From: Buchnera aphidicola (Chaetogeoica yunlongensis)
Lineage (GTDB): Bacteria; Pseudomonadota; Gammaproteobacteria; Enterobacterales; Enterobacteriaceae
Reading direction: 5' to 3'
Assembly: GCA_039829965.1 (NCBI GenBank)
Contig: CP139909.1
Coordinates: 310,001-374,000 of the forward strand
Length of the DNA stretch: 64,000 bases
Shown here: in pieces, positions 1 to 9,836 of the stretch
Numbering within the stretch: the first letter of the stretch is position 1
Layout: each line of letters starts with the position of its first letter
Program-made: the position numbers and the translations under genes
The notes under the pieces: generated by a model
The model's database searches: none
Told to the model about the DNA's origin: nothing
Seen by the model: the letters and a program-made list of their open reading frames with translations, nothing else

Positions 1-258
1 AAATATTTTTTAATATTTAATCTTTATTAATAATAATATATAATAAAAAACCATTTTTAATATAAGAATATTATTTAATTAACAATTGTTGATTTATTAG
101 TATAAATAATATTTTATTAGATATATTAGTGTTTTTTAAAAAATACATAATAATTTATTATCGTATTTTTATACTATAATATTCAAAATTTTAGTTTTAT
201 AAAAATTTTAAATATTTTAATGCATATAATTTTTATATTAACATAAGGGATATAAAAT
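1..258. other. Non-coding AT-rich leader upstream of phr
   Basis: This stretch is almost purely A and T and I see no gene in it. Just before the photolyase start there is a good Shine-Dalgarno-like AAGGGA at about 245-250. Promoter elements cannot be separated from background at this base composition. Confidence 0.5.
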
Positions 259-1701
259 ATGCATAATGTAAATCTAATATGGTTTAGAAATGATTTACGT
301 ACTCTAGATAATCCAGCATTATATTTCGCTTGTAAAAACAATACTTTAAAAATTATATTAGCATTATTTATATCTACTCCAAAACAATGGAAGCAAAATG
401 TTATATCTCCAAGAAAAATATCATTAATATATGAAAACATAATTTATTTACAAAAAAAATTAAATCAATTAGGAATACACTTTTTTTACCATGAATCTAG
501 TGATTATCTAGATTCTATAAATTATATATCTTCATTTTGTCATGTACATCATGTAACTTCTATATTTTTTAACTGTGAATATGGTTTTTTAGAATACAAA
601 CGAGATAAAATAGTAAAACAAAAGTTAAAAAGAAAAAATATTTCTATCAATACTTTTCATGATTCAACATTAATTGAACCAGATATTATAAAAAGTAAAA
701 AAAACACAGTGTACAAAAGCTACAGTCATTTTAAAAAAAAATATATTTTAGAATTAAAAAAAAATATCCCAAAATGTTTTTCTATACCAATAAAAAATAA
801 TTTTGAAAACCATAGTAATTTATTATTTAAAATTCCTAAATTTTCAATCAATTTTGATGATTTTGATCATGATTTATTTCCTATTGGTGAAGACTCAGTG
901 CTAAATGTTTTGAAATTATTTTTAAAAAATAATTTTTCTATATATTCTCACGATAACAATTTATTAAATATGAATGTTACTAGTTTATTATCTCCTCATT
1001 TATCAATTGGAGTAATATCTTCTAGACAATGTATTAATTTGTTATTAAAAAAATATCCTAATGTAATTAATTCTCTAGATACATGTAGTTGGATTAATGA
1101 ATTAATATGGAGGGAATTTTATAAGTATCTATTATATTTTTATCCAGATTTCTATCAAAAAAATAACATATACTCTTGGGAGCACAAAATCAAATGGAAT
1201 CAAAACTCATATCATTTTAAATTATGGAAACAAGGGCAAACAGGGTATCCCATTGTAGATGCAGGAATAAAACAATTAAGACAATTAGGATGGATTAATA
1301 ATAGACTTAGAATGATTTTAGCAAGTTTTTTAGTTAAAAATTTATTAATTCATTGGAAACAAGGTGAAAGATATTTTATGTCTAAATTAATTGATGGAGA
1401 TTATGCATCTAATAATGGAAATTGGAGATGGATGTCATCAATAGATATGGATCATGTTCCATATTTTCGTATTTTCAATCCTATGTTACAATCTAAAAAA
1501 TTTGATAAACATGCAAAATATATACGAAAATATATCCCGGAATTAAAGAATACTTCTATAAGCGACATTCATAATCCTTGCAATTTAAATAAAATAAAAA
1601 AAATATGTTTTAAATATCCAATGCCTATGGTTAATTATTACCATTCAAGAAACAACACATTGCTTGTTTTAAAACGTGCTAAATATGAATTGAATAAATA
1701 A
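259..1701 (+). CDS. phrB: Deoxyribodipyrimidine photolyase
   Basis: Light-dependent flavoprotein that splits cyclobutane pyrimidine dimers in DNA. The 480-residue protein opens with the family signature LIWFRNDLRTLDNPAL, has the N-terminal antenna (Rossmann-like) domain over about residues 1-130, and a C-terminal FAD-binding helical domain that includes WINELIWREFY, GYPIVDAGIKQLRQLGW, RMILASFLVKNLLIHW and DYASNNGNWRWMSS. Length matches E. coli PhrB (about 472). An AAGGGA ribosome site lies 8 bases before the ATG. It is followed after 16 bases by ybgI, its neighbour in E. coli too. Keeping a light-driven repair enzyme in an intracellular symbiont is notable but is known for Buchnera. Confidence 0.96.
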   Translation: MHNVNLIWFRNDLRTLDNPALYFACKNNTLKIILALFISTPKQWKQNVISPRKISLIYENIIYLQKKLNQLGIHFFYHESSDYLDSINYISSFCHVHHVTSIFFNCEYGFLEYKRDKIVKQKLKRKNISINTFHDSTLIEPDIIKSKKNTVYKSYSHFKKKYILELKKNIPKCFSIPIKNNFENHSNLLFKIPKFSINFDDFDHDLFPIGEDSVLNVLKLFLKNNFSIYSHDNNLLNMNVTSLLSPHLSIGVISSRQCINLLLKKYPNVINSLDTCSWINELIWREFYKYLLYFYPDFYQKNNIYSWEHKIKWNQNSYHFKLWKQGQTGYPIVDAGIKQLRQLGWINNRLRMILASFLVKNLLIHWKQGERYFMSKLIDGDYASNNGNWRWMSSIDMDHVPYFRIFNPMLQSKKFDKHAKYIRKYIPELKNTSISDIHNPCNLNKIKKICFKYPMPMVNYYHSRNNTLLVLKRAKYELNK

Positions 1702-1717
1702 TTTATTAGAGATTAAC

Positions 1718-2464
1718 ATGAAAAATTTTGAATTAGAAAACGTAATTAACGAAAAATTAAGTTCTAAAAAATATAATGATTTTTGTCCAAATGGACTGCA
1801 AATAGAAGGTTGTCCAAATATAAAAAAAATAATTACTGGTGTTACTGCATGTCAATCCTTAATTGATTTAGCTATTTTAAATAAAGCAAATGCCATCATT
1901 GTACATCATGGTATATTTTGGAATAATGATGATAGAACTATCACAGGCATGAATAGAAAAAGAATAAAATCTTTACTAAAAAACGATATTAATTTATACA
2001 GCTGGCATTTACCGCTAGATCTACATCCGATTTTAGGAAATAATATTCAAATAGGAAAAATATTAAATATCAATATTAAAGGATACATTACACCTATGAT
2101 TCCATGGGGTTTTTTTGAGAAACCTATTACATTAGAAACAATGACTAACTTATTGACAAAAAAATTAGATAGGATTCCATTGTATTATGGTGCTAATACT
2201 ATAACAAAAAAAATTTATAAAGTTGCTTGGAGTAGCGGAAAAGGACAAAAACTAATAAATTTTACTTCACGATCTGAAATAGATACATTTTTAACAGGCG
2301 AAGTATCTGAAGAAACTATTCATTATGTGAGAGAAAATAACATACATTTTTTTTCTATAGGTCATCACGCTAGTGAAATAGGAGGAATACAAGCTTTAAC
2401 TAATTGGTTAAAATCTCAATTTAATTTAAATATTAAATTTATTAATATTAACAATCCTATATAA
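1718..2464 (+). CDS. ybgI: NIF3-family dinuclear metal protein YbgI
   Basis: Conserved NIF3/GTP cyclohydrolase 1 type 2-like protein. The family forms hexameric rings with a dinuclear metal site, and its cellular role is unsettled. The 248-residue protein is co-linear with E. coli YbgI (247). Metal-ligand histidines are visible in IIVHHGIFW near residue 63, SWHLPLDLHP near residue 95, and the C-terminal FFSIGHHASEIGG near residue 208, with the TGEVSEETIHY segment just before. It probably forms a two-gene unit with phrB, 16 bases upstream. Family assignment is firm; the reaction is not known. Confidence 0.93.
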   Translation: MKNFELENVINEKLSSKKYNDFCPNGLQIEGCPNIKKIITGVTACQSLIDLAILNKANAIIVHHGIFWNNDDRTITGMNRKRIKSLLKNDINLYSWHLPLDLHPILGNNIQIGKILNINIKGYITPMIPWGFFEKPITLETMTNLLTKKLDRIPLYYGANTITKKIYKVAWSSGKGQKLINFTSRSEIDTFLTGEVSEETIHYVRENNIHFFSIGHHASEIGGIQALTNWLKSQFNLNIKFININNPI

Positions 2465-2777
2465 TTATCACCTTAAACATACTTCTTAATTATCAACTTA
2501 AAAAATACTTATTAATTGTCAATAAGGCGTTGATAATAAAAAAATAAATTAATATTATTTTTATTGATTTTTATTCAAATTTTTAAATATTTAATATTAA
2601 AATATTTAACATCATATATTTATACAAAGAGTGTTTATAAAAAATTTTAGCATAATTTATTATATAAATATTAAAATATTTAACATAAAAATTTTAATAT
2701 TTATTAAATAGTTTTATGTTTTTAACTTAGGGTAACATTTATAGAGTTTTATAATATATTCATGAGAAAATTAGATT
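2465..2777. other. Intergenic region ybgI-sucA (313 bases)
   Basis: Apart from the repeat described for 2467-2537, I see only AT-rich sequence. In E. coli many genes, including sdhCDAB, separate ybgI from sucA; none is recognisable here. Confidence 0.4.
2467..2537. repeat. Imperfect tandem repeat and inverted repeat after ybgI
   Basis: Two imperfect copies of a roughly 25-base unit lie side by side (about 2467-2491 and 2492-2518), sharing CTTAAA, ATACTT and TTAATT blocks. In addition 2489-2497 (ATTATCAAC) is exactly complementary to 2529-2537 (GTTGATAAT), so the transcript after ybgI can fold into a weak hairpin. This could act as a terminator or be leftover sequence. Confidence 0.4.
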
Positions 2778-5528
2778 ATGTACAAACATATGTTTCGATT
2801 ATCATGGTTAACTAGTTCGAATTATTCTTATTTAAATAATTTATACAAAAAATTTTTATTAGATCCAGATTCAATAAGTAATTCATGGAAAACTATTTTT
2901 CAAGAACTATCAAAAAATAATCATTTAAATTTAGAATCTACAACATCATCACTACATTCTAAAAAACAAAATCATAACAATATAGTGTTAGCCATAAAAC
3001 TAATTAATTTGTTTCGTACTATAGGATATAAATTTGCAAATATTAATCCTTTAACATGTTTTAAAAATTCTAAAAAATTTTCTTGGAATACATTTTTGAA
3101 AAAAAATAATAATTTTAATTTACAAGCAATTTTTTCAATAAATTTATCCAAACATGTTTTAAATAATATTAATTTGGAAATTTTATTCTCACATTTAAAA
3201 AAAATTTATAGTAATACTATTGGGTATCAATATATGCATATTGATAACACTAAAGAAAGAAAGTGGATCCAAAATTATATTGAAAATAGAAATAATGAAG
3301 ATTTTCTAAAAAACAATGAAAAAATAAAACTATTTAAAAATTTAATTATATCTGAAACATTAGAACAATATTTTTCTGCTAAATTTCCTGGTTCTAAACG
3401 TTTTTCTATAGAAGGTTCTGAAACCTTAATACCTATTCTAAAAGAAATAATACATTATACACAAAAATTTAATGTAAATAAAATAATTTTTGGAATGCCC
3501 CACAGAGGTCGATTAAATGTACTAGCTAACATTCTAAATAAACCTATTGAGAATATTTTTAACGAATTTTTTGAAAATAATTTAAATTTTTCTCATAGTG
3601 GTGATGTTAAATATCATATGGGATTTAATTACATTAAAAAAATAGGACTTAAAAAAATTATTTTGGAATTAAAATCAAATCCTTCTCATTTAGAAATTAT
3701 TAATCCTGTAGTTATCGGATCATCTCGAGCGTATATTGAATCTCATACAAATTTAACATCTAATAATGTTTTGCCAATAATTATACATGGTGATGCAGCT
3801 ATTTCTGGACAAGGGGTAGTTCAAGAATTACTTAACATGTCTCAAGTTAGGGGATATGAAGTAGGAGGAAGTATTCATATCGTCATAGATAATCAAATAG
3901 GATTCACTACTTCACAAAAAAAAGATTTACGTACTAGTGAATATTGTACAGATATTGCCAAAATGATTGATTCACCTATTTTTCATATTAATGCTAATGA
4001 TCCAGAATCTTCAATTTTTATAATACGTTTAGCACTAGATTATAGATTTTATTTTAAAAAAGATGTTTTTATAAATTTAACTTGTTATAGACGTCATGGA
4101 CATAATGAAATCGATAATCCGAAAGTGACACAACCCTTAATGTACTCTAAAATTGATACTATTCCCACTGTAGTAAATATTTATAATAAAAAACTACTGT
4201 TAAAAAAAATAATTGATGAAAATTATTTAAAAAATTATAAAAATTCTTTTAAAACAAAAATAGATATATCATATAATTTATGTAAGAGTAATTATGTTAA
4301 ATATGATAGCAATAAATTTTTATTATCTAACTCTAATAAATTTAAAGTGTTAGATTATTCTATTAAAAACATTTCTATAGATAATTTAAAATTATTAGCG
4401 AAAAAAATTTTTTATCTTCCTCTCGATATATCATTACATAATCGTGTATTTAAAATATACCAAGATAGATTAGATATGGCTAATGAACAAAAATTATTTG
4501 ATTGGAGTTCTGCAGAATTATTAGCTTATGCATCATTATTAAATCATGGTATATCATGTCGATTATCTGGTGAAGATGTTTGTAGAGGAACATTTTTTCA
4601 AAGACATGCAGTAATATATGACCAAAAAAATAATTCGGAATACATTCCTTTAAATCATATAAATTCGAACCAAGGAAAATTTTATATTTGGAACTCTGTT
4701 TTATCAGAAGAAGCCGCTTTAGCATTTGAATACGGATATTCTATAGAACAAAAAAATATATTAAATATATGGGAAGCTCAATTTGGAGATTTTGCTAATG
4801 GAGCACAAATTGTTATCGATCAATTTATTTGTTCAGGTGAACAAAAATGGAACATTACATGTAATTTAATAATTTTTTTACCACATGGTTATGAAGGACA
4901 AGGACCTGAACATTCATCAGCTCGTATAGAAAGATACCTTCAATTATCATCTGATAATAATATTAGAGTGGTAATACCTACAACAGCATTTCAAATTTAT
5001 CACATTATACGACAACAAGCATTGTGTAAAATAAAAAAACCACTAATTATTATGTCACCGAAATCTATTTTAAGATTACCATTAACTTTTTCTTCATTTT
5101 CAGAATTTTCTAATAGCAAATTTAAAGAAGTTATTGATGAAATTGATATATTTGATAATAATAAAGTAAAAAAAATAATTTTATGTTCAGGAAAGATATA
5201 TTATGATTTATTAGTACAACGTCGATTTAATAAACAGAATAATATAGCCATTCTTCGTATAGAACAATTATATCCCTTTCCTACTCAAAAATTATTAAAA
5301 ATATTTAAAACTTATAAACATGTAAAAAATTTTATCTGGTGTCAAGAAGAACCTCTTAATCAAGGAGCTTGGTATTATAGCAAACTTTATTTAAAAAAAA
5401 TATTACCTAAAATGTCTATATTAAATTATATTGGAAGACCTGAATCTTCGTCTACAGCTACAGGATATAGTAAAGTTCATCAAAAACAACAAAAAACAAT
5501 AATTAATAATGCTTTAAACATAGATTAG
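2778..5528 (+). CDS. sucA: 2-oxoglutarate dehydrogenase E1 component
   Basis: Thiamine-diphosphate-dependent E1 of the 2-oxoglutarate dehydrogenase complex; it decarboxylates 2-oxoglutarate and passes the succinyl group to the lipoyl arm of SucB. At 916 residues it is close to E. coli SucA (933). Visible landmarks are the N-terminal segment LYKKFLLDPDSISNSW, the GMPHRGRLNVLANIL motif near residues 239-252, the ThDP-site GDAAISGQGVVQE near residue 338, CYRRHGHNEIDNP, and the C-terminal EEPLNQGAWYY. The first ATG is used; a second Met five codons in is an alternative. sucB follows after 14 bases, so the two are co-transcribed. Confidence 0.97.
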   Translation: MYKHMFRLSWLTSSNYSYLNNLYKKFLLDPDSISNSWKTIFQELSKNNHLNLESTTSSLHSKKQNHNNIVLAIKLINLFRTIGYKFANINPLTCFKNSKKFSWNTFLKKNNNFNLQAIFSINLSKHVLNNINLEILFSHLKKIYSNTIGYQYMHIDNTKERKWIQNYIENRNNEDFLKNNEKIKLFKNLIISETLEQYFSAKFPGSKRFSIEGSETLIPILKEIIHYTQKFNVNKIIFGMPHRGRLNVLANILNKPIENIFNEFFENNLNFSHSGDVKYHMGFNYIKKIGLKKIILELKSNPSHLEIINPVVIGSSRAYIESHTNLTSNNVLPIIIHGDAAISGQGVVQELLNMSQVRGYEVGGSIHIVIDNQIGFTTSQKKDLRTSEYCTDIAKMIDSPIFHINANDPESSIFIIRLALDYRFYFKKDVFINLTCYRRHGHNEIDNPKVTQPLMYSKIDTIPTVVNIYNKKLLLKKIIDENYLKNYKNSFKTKIDISYNLCKSNYVKYDSNKFLLSNSNKFKVLDYSIKNISIDNLKLLAKKIFYLPLDISLHNRVFKIYQDRLDMANEQKLFDWSSAELLAYASLLNHGISCRLSGEDVCRGTFFQRHAVIYDQKNNSEYIPLNHINSNQGKFYIWNSVLSEEAALAFEYGYSIEQKNILNIWEAQFGDFANGAQIVIDQFICSGEQKWNITCNLIIFLPHGYEGQGPEHSSARIERYLQLSSDNNIRVVIPTTAFQIYHIIRQQALCKIKKPLIIMSPKSILRLPLTFSSFSEFSNSKFKEVIDEIDIFDNNKVKKIILCSGKIYYDLLVQRRFNKQNNIAILRIEQLYPFPTQKLLKIFKTYKHVKNFIWCQEEPLNQGAWYYSKLYLKKILPKMSILNYIGRPESSSTATGYSKVHQKQQKTIINNALNID

Positions 5529-5542
5529 ATCAAGAGATAAAA

Positions 5543-6772
5543 ATGACAATAATTAATATTCTTATTCCAGATCTTCCCGAGTCTGTCAATAATGCTACAA
5601 TAATATCATGGTATAAAAAGAAAGGAGAATTTGTTAAAGAAGATGAGATTTTAATAGATATTGAAACTGATAAAGTAGTATTAGAAATACCATCTCCAGA
5701 TACTGGAATATTAAATTCCATTCTTGCAAAAAGTGGACACAAAGTTTCTTCAAAACAAGTTATAGGAACATTACTTAAAAAAAATATTACAAAAAATGAT
5801 TTATTTTTAGTTAAAAACACTAATAATATTAAAATATCTAATTTTTCGACTGTGAATTTTTTAAAATCAATAAAAAATCTTTATAGTCCCGCTGTAAGAC
5901 GTCTTATTTGTTCATATAACTTAAAAAAATTTAATATATTAGCTACTGGAATAAAAAATAGATTAACCCGAACGGATGTTTTAAATTATTTAAACACTAT
6001 TTTTTTAAAAAAAAACATGACAGAAAAAAGTTCTAATAAAAACAACAATTTTTTAAATCAAACAGAGCAAAATAGAAGCATAAAAAGAATTCCTATGACG
6101 AATCTAAGAAAAAAAATTGCTGAAAGATTGCTTGAAACCAAACGAAATACAGCTTCTTTAACAACATTTAATGAAGTCGATATGACATGTATAATTAATT
6201 TAAGACAGAAATATGGAGAACTATTTAAAAAAAAATATGGGATTAAATTAGGATTAATGTCTTTTTATGTAAAATCAGTCGTTGAAGCATTAAAAAGTTT
6301 TCCCGAAATTAATGCATCTATTGATAACGAAGAAATCATTTATTACAATTATTTTGATATTAGTATTGCTATTTCTACACCTAGAGGACTAGTAACGCCA
6401 GTATTAAGAAATGTAGATTTAATGAGTATGTCAGAAATAGAACGAGAAATAAAAAATTTTTCTGAAAAAGGAAAAAATTCAAAATTAACTATTGATGATT
6501 TAATAGGAGGAAATTTTACCATTACCAATGGAGGTGTGTTTGGATCATTATTTTCTACACCATTATTAAACCCACCTCAATCAGCAATTTTAGGAATGCA
6601 TATTATAAAAAAAAGACCCGTTGTTGTAAAAGAAAATATAAAAATTCTTCCGATGATGTATTTAGCATTATCTTATGACCATCGATTAATTGATGGTAAA
6701 GAATCTGTAGGTTTTTTATTAAAAATAAAAGAACTACTGGAAGATTTTAATCGTATCATTTTAAATATATAA
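5543..6772 (+). CDS. sucB: 2-oxoglutarate dehydrogenase E2 (dihydrolipoyl succinyltransferase)
   Basis: Core E2 of the 2-oxoglutarate dehydrogenase complex. The lipoyl domain occupies about residues 1-80, with the lipoylated lysine in TDKVVLEIP near residue 43. A peripheral-subunit-binding domain starts at YSPAVRRLICSYNL near residue 114. The C-terminal catalytic domain ends with SYDHRLIDGKES, which carries the catalytic His near residue 379. Length 409 versus 405 in E. coli. The linker between the lipoyl and catalytic parts is Lys/Asn-rich and contains a 9-A tract. sucCD, which follow in E. coli, are absent, so the complex is kept without succinyl-CoA synthetase at this locus. The E3 subunit (lpd) must lie elsewhere. 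Confidence 0.97.
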   Translation: MTIINILIPDLPESVNNATIISWYKKKGEFVKEDEILIDIETDKVVLEIPSPDTGILNSILAKSGHKVSSKQVIGTLLKKNITKNDLFLVKNTNNIKISNFSTVNFLKSIKNLYSPAVRRLICSYNLKKFNILATGIKNRLTRTDVLNYLNTIFLKKNMTEKSSNKNNNFLNQTEQNRSIKRIPMTNLRKKIAERLLETKRNTASLTTFNEVDMTCIINLRQKYGELFKKKYGIKLGLMSFYVKSVVEALKSFPEINASIDNEEIIYYNYFDISIAISTPRGLVTPVLRNVDLMSMSEIEREIKNFSEKGKNSKLTIDDLIGGNFTITNGGVFGSLFSTPLLNPPQSAILGMHIIKKRPVVVKENIKILPMMYLALSYDHRLIDGKESVGFLLKIKELLEDFNRIILNI

Positions 6773-6807
6773 AGTTAATATTAATAAATTAAATTTATTT
6801 TTTTAAC

Positions 6808-6835
6808 TTGGTGCTATGATTAATCTTAGCACCAA
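6808..6835. terminator. Hairpin between convergent sucB and pal
   Basis: A perfect 9-bp inverted repeat, TTGGTGCTA (6808-6816) and TAGCACCAA (6827-6835), with a 10-base loop sits between the ends of two convergent genes. Its GC content stands out against the surrounding A/T. No clean T-run follows on either strand, so it is a probable bidirectional 3'-end hairpin rather than a textbook intrinsic terminator. Confidence 0.55.
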
Positions 6836-6854
6836 TTATAAAGTAAATACAAAA

Positions 6855-7409
6855 TTATCTATATACAATTACAGAACGTCTATTTTTTGCGTATGTACTT
6901 TCCTTATCTCCTGCTTCAAAAGGTTTATTTGGTCCATAAGACACAGTAGAAATTTGTTCGTCTGATACACCTTTACTTTTTAAATATAATTTTACTGAAT
7001 TCGCTCTTTTTTCTCCTAAGTGAAGATTATAATTAATGGTTCCACGATTGTCTGTGTGGCCTTCAATAAGAATCTTTTGACTTGGATGATCACATAAGAA
7101 TTTAGCTAAATCATTTAAGTTTTGAGAAAACTTTGAATTTATATTGTAATCGTTAAAAGAAAAATAAATCAAATTTTCTTGTTTAAATGGTGTTAATTGT
7201 TCATCAGTGTTTTTTTCAGAAAAACTCACACTAACAGAATGTTTAGGAGTCGTACTGCTACTTTTTTCTGTTGTAGTTGGTGGTGTAGTTTCAACATTAG
7301 AACTGATTTTACTATCTTTAACAATTTTATCATTTGGTAAACTACAAGAAAATGCTGTTGTTATTGGTAATGTAAGCATTATTATTTTAAATATTATATT
7401 TGATTTCAT
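6855..7409 (-). CDS. pal: Peptidoglycan-associated lipoprotein Pal
   Basis: OmpA-like outer-membrane lipoprotein that grips peptidoglycan. The 184-residue protein has an N-terminal hydrophobic signal (about residues 1-21) ending at Cys22, a Thr/Ser/Pro-rich linker (about 40-75), and a complete OmpA-like domain (about 78-184) with LIEGHTDNRGTINYN, LGEKRANSVKLYLKSKGV and ISTVSYGPNKP, closely matching E. coli Pal (173 residues). The lipobox reads AFSC, a poor match to L-A/S-G/A-C, so lipidation is uncertain. It lies between sucB and gpmA, in the order expected from E. coli, but tolQRAB and ybgF are gone from this site. Without Tol partners its role may be only to tie the outer membrane to the wall. 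Confidence 0.9.
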   Translation of the reverse strand: MKSNIIFKIIMLTLPITTAFSCSLPNDKIVKDSKISSNVETTPPTTTEKSSSTTPKHSVSVSFSEKNTDEQLTPFKQENLIYFSFNDYNINSKFSQNLNDLAKFLCDHPSQKILIEGHTDNRGTINYNLHLGEKRANSVKLYLKSKGVSDEQISTVSYGPNKPFEAGDKESTYAKNRRSVIVYR

Positions 7410-8040
7410 TTTTAAATTCCTAATTTTAATATAATTAAATTTTATTTATTGCTATTATATAAACAGAAATGTATTTAAACTAATATATCATTAAAATAAT
7501 TAACACAAACTAAATTTATTTGTAATATTGAAATATTTTTTAGTATGAATTAATAAATAGTTTATCGTACCATATTAAAGATTATATACATGTATTAGCT
7601 TTATACTATTATTAAATTTTTATAAAAACATTTTAATAAATTTTAGAAGTTATACTTTATAATTTAATGCATTGATTATTTAATTATTATTGAATTCTAC
7701 AAAAATTAAGGTAGCATTGTAAATAATTTTAAAAAATAATTTCATAAAAAATTAGATACAATATATAATTCTTTTTTTTAATAAAAAAAAAATAAACTAA
7801 AAACCTTAATATACATACTATAATAATAAAACAAAAAAATAATTAGAACAATAACTATCTAATATTTTAAAATATTTAATATAAAAAAATTATGTTTATA
7901 AGTACAAAATAACTTATTAATATTAACAATTATATATTTTTTTAGATAATGTATATATAAAATATATTTTAAATAAAATTAGTAATTATTGTTTTAAGAA
8001 CATTATATAATTTTATTTATATTTAACAAGGTAAAAAACT
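7410..8040. other. Intergenic region between divergent pal and gpmA (631 bases)
   Basis: No gene or RNA is recognisable. It must hold the promoters of pal (minus) and gpmA (plus), but -10/-35 calls are meaningless in sequence this AT-rich. An AAGG ribosome site precedes gpmA at about 8029-8032. The length suggests decayed former genes, but I could not align any fragment. Confidence 0.35.
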
Positions 8041-8739
8041 ATGAAAACATATAAATTAGTTTTAATGCGACATGGCGAAAGTAAATGGAATCAATTAAAT
8101 AGATTTACTGGATGGCATGATATAGATTTATCTGAAAACGGAGTACAAGAAGCATTACAAGCAGCAATATTTTTAGAAAAAAAAGGATTTAATAACTTTA
8201 ATTATGCATATACATCAGTATTAAAACGAGCTATTCATACATTATGGATTATTATCAAATATCTTAACAAATCCTGGATTCCAATAAAAAAAACTTGGAG
8301 GTTAAATGAACGACACTATGGAGCATTAGAAGGAAAAAATAAAAATGACATTATTAAAAAATATGGAAATACCAAAGTACAAATGTGGAGAAGAAGTTTT
8401 CATGTCACTCCTCCTAAAATATCACATGAAAAAAAAGCAATGTTAGCTACTAATCCTCAATATCATGATATAGATATTAATATATTACCTAGATCAGAAA
8501 GTTTACAATTAACTACTAGTAGAGTATTACCTTATTGGCATAATGAGATTTTACCTTGTTTAAAAAAAAATAATAGTATTATTGTAGTAGCACATGGAAA
8601 TTCTTTAAGAGCTTTAATAAAATATCTTAGTAACATTGATGACGCTGATATTATAAATTTAGATATTCCTACTGGATCTCCGATAATATATGAATTTGAT
8701 GAAAAACTTGAACCTACAAAATATTATCATTTGAAATAA
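8041..8739 (+). CDS. gpmA: 2,3-bisphosphoglycerate-dependent phosphoglycerate mutase
   Basis: Glycolytic enzyme interconverting 3- and 2-phosphoglycerate through a phosphohistidine. The 232-residue protein begins with KLVLMRHGESKWNQLNRF, giving the phosphorylated His at about residue 11 in the RHG motif. It has LNERHYGALEGKNK near residue 88 and the second catalytic His in VAHGNSLRAL near residue 184. Length fits the dPGM family (E. coli 250, with a shortened C-terminus here). SD-like AAGG lies 8 bases before the ATG. It stands alone, with pfkA 134 bases downstream on the same strand. Confidence 0.96.
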   Translation: MKTYKLVLMRHGESKWNQLNRFTGWHDIDLSENGVQEALQAAIFLEKKGFNNFNYAYTSVLKRAIHTLWIIIKYLNKSWIPIKKTWRLNERHYGALEGKNKNDIIKKYGNTKVQMWRRSFHVTPPKISHEKKAMLATNPQYHDIDINILPRSESLQLTTSRVLPYWHNEILPCLKKNNSIIVVAHGNSLRALIKYLSNIDDADIINLDIPTGSPIIYEFDEKLEPTKYYHLK

Positions 8740-8873
8740 TATTTTCAATATACTTTATGCATAATAAACAAATTTAAAATTGTAAAAGTTAATTTTATAT
8801 TATTTCTTATATTAATTTAAGTTAAATTATTTATTTGAATTCTTCATCAACTATATAATTTTAAGAAAATTTT

Positions 8874-9836
8874 ATGACTAAAAAAATTGGTGTTTTAACA
8901 AGTGGTGGTGATGCTCCAGGAATGAATGCCGCCATTAGGGGAGTCGTAAGAACTGCCTTAAGTAAAAATTTAGAGGTGTTTGGAATATACGATGGTTATT
9001 TTGGATTATATGAAAATAGAATGTCTCGTTTAGATAGATATAGTGTTTCCGATATAATTAATAAAGGAGGGACATTTTTAGGATCAGCAAGATTTTCTGA
9101 TTTCCATAAAAAAGAAATAAGATCTATTGCAATTGAAAATATGAAAAAAAGAAAAATTGAATTTTTAGTAATAATTGGAGGAAATGGTTCATATATTGGA
9201 GCAAAAAAATTAACAGAAATGGGATTTCCTTGCATTAGTATACCAGGAACTATTGATAATGACGTAGCTGGTACAGATTATACTATAGGATATTTTACCG
9301 CTCTAGACACTGTAGTAAAAGCTATTGATAAATTAAGAGATACTTCTTCTTCACATCAAAGAATTTCTATTGTAGAGGTAATGGGAAGAAAATGTGGTGA
9401 TTTAACTTTATCTGCTGCTATAGCTGGAGGATGCGAATTCATAGTTTTACCAGAAATAAAATTTACTAAAGAAGAATTAGTTCAAGAAATAAAAGCTGGA
9501 ATAAAAAAAGGGAAAAAACACGCAATAGTAGCTATTACAGAATCCATTTGTAATGTCGATAAATTAGCAAAATATATTCAAAAAAAAACAAATAGAGATA
9601 CTAGAGCAACAATATTGGGACATATACAAAGAGGAGGTGTTCCAGTAGCATATGATAGAATTCTTGCTTCTAGAATGGGTGAATATTCGGTAAAATTAAT
9701 ATTAAAAGGAATAAAAGGCAGATGTATAGGCACTATAAATGAACGCATGGTCAATCATGATATTACACATGCATTAGAAAAAATGCCACGTTCATTAAAA
9801 TTTGATTGGTTAAAAACAGCTAAAAAATTGTATTAG
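8874..9836 (+). CDS. pfkA: ATP-dependent 6-phosphofructokinase
   Basis: Commits fructose 6-phosphate to glycolysis using ATP. The 320-residue length equals E. coli PfkA. Visible are the ATP-binding GVLTSGGDAPGMNAAIRGV at the N-terminus, GGNGSYIGAKKL near residue 102, the catalytic loop PGTIDNDVAGTDYTIG near residue 124 with the base Asp, the substrate segment EVMGRKCGDL near residue 165, and LGHIQRGGVPVAYDR near residue 245. It faces tpiA across 430 bases. No sign of decay. Confidence 0.97.
   Translation: MTKKIGVLTSGGDAPGMNAAIRGVVRTALSKNLEVFGIYDGYFGLYENRMSRLDRYSVSDIINKGGTFLGSARFSDFHKKEIRSIAIENMKKRKIEFLVIIGGNGSYIGAKKLTEMGFPCISIPGTIDNDVAGTDYTIGYFTALDTVVKAIDKLRDTSSSHQRISIVEVMGRKCGDLTLSAAIAGGCEFIVLPEIKFTKEELVQEIKAGIKKGKKHAIVAITESICNVDKLAKYIQKKTNRDTRATILGHIQRGGVPVAYDRILASRMGEYSVKLILKGIKGRCIGTINERMVNHDITHALEKMPRSLKFDWLKTAKKLY

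Noticed and set aside
7207..7434. 75-codon open frame on the plus strand opposite the pal N-terminus
   Set aside because: It is antisense to the Ser/Thr-rich linker and signal peptide of Pal and is rich in hydrophobic residues only because it mirrors that sequence; no ribosome site or homology.
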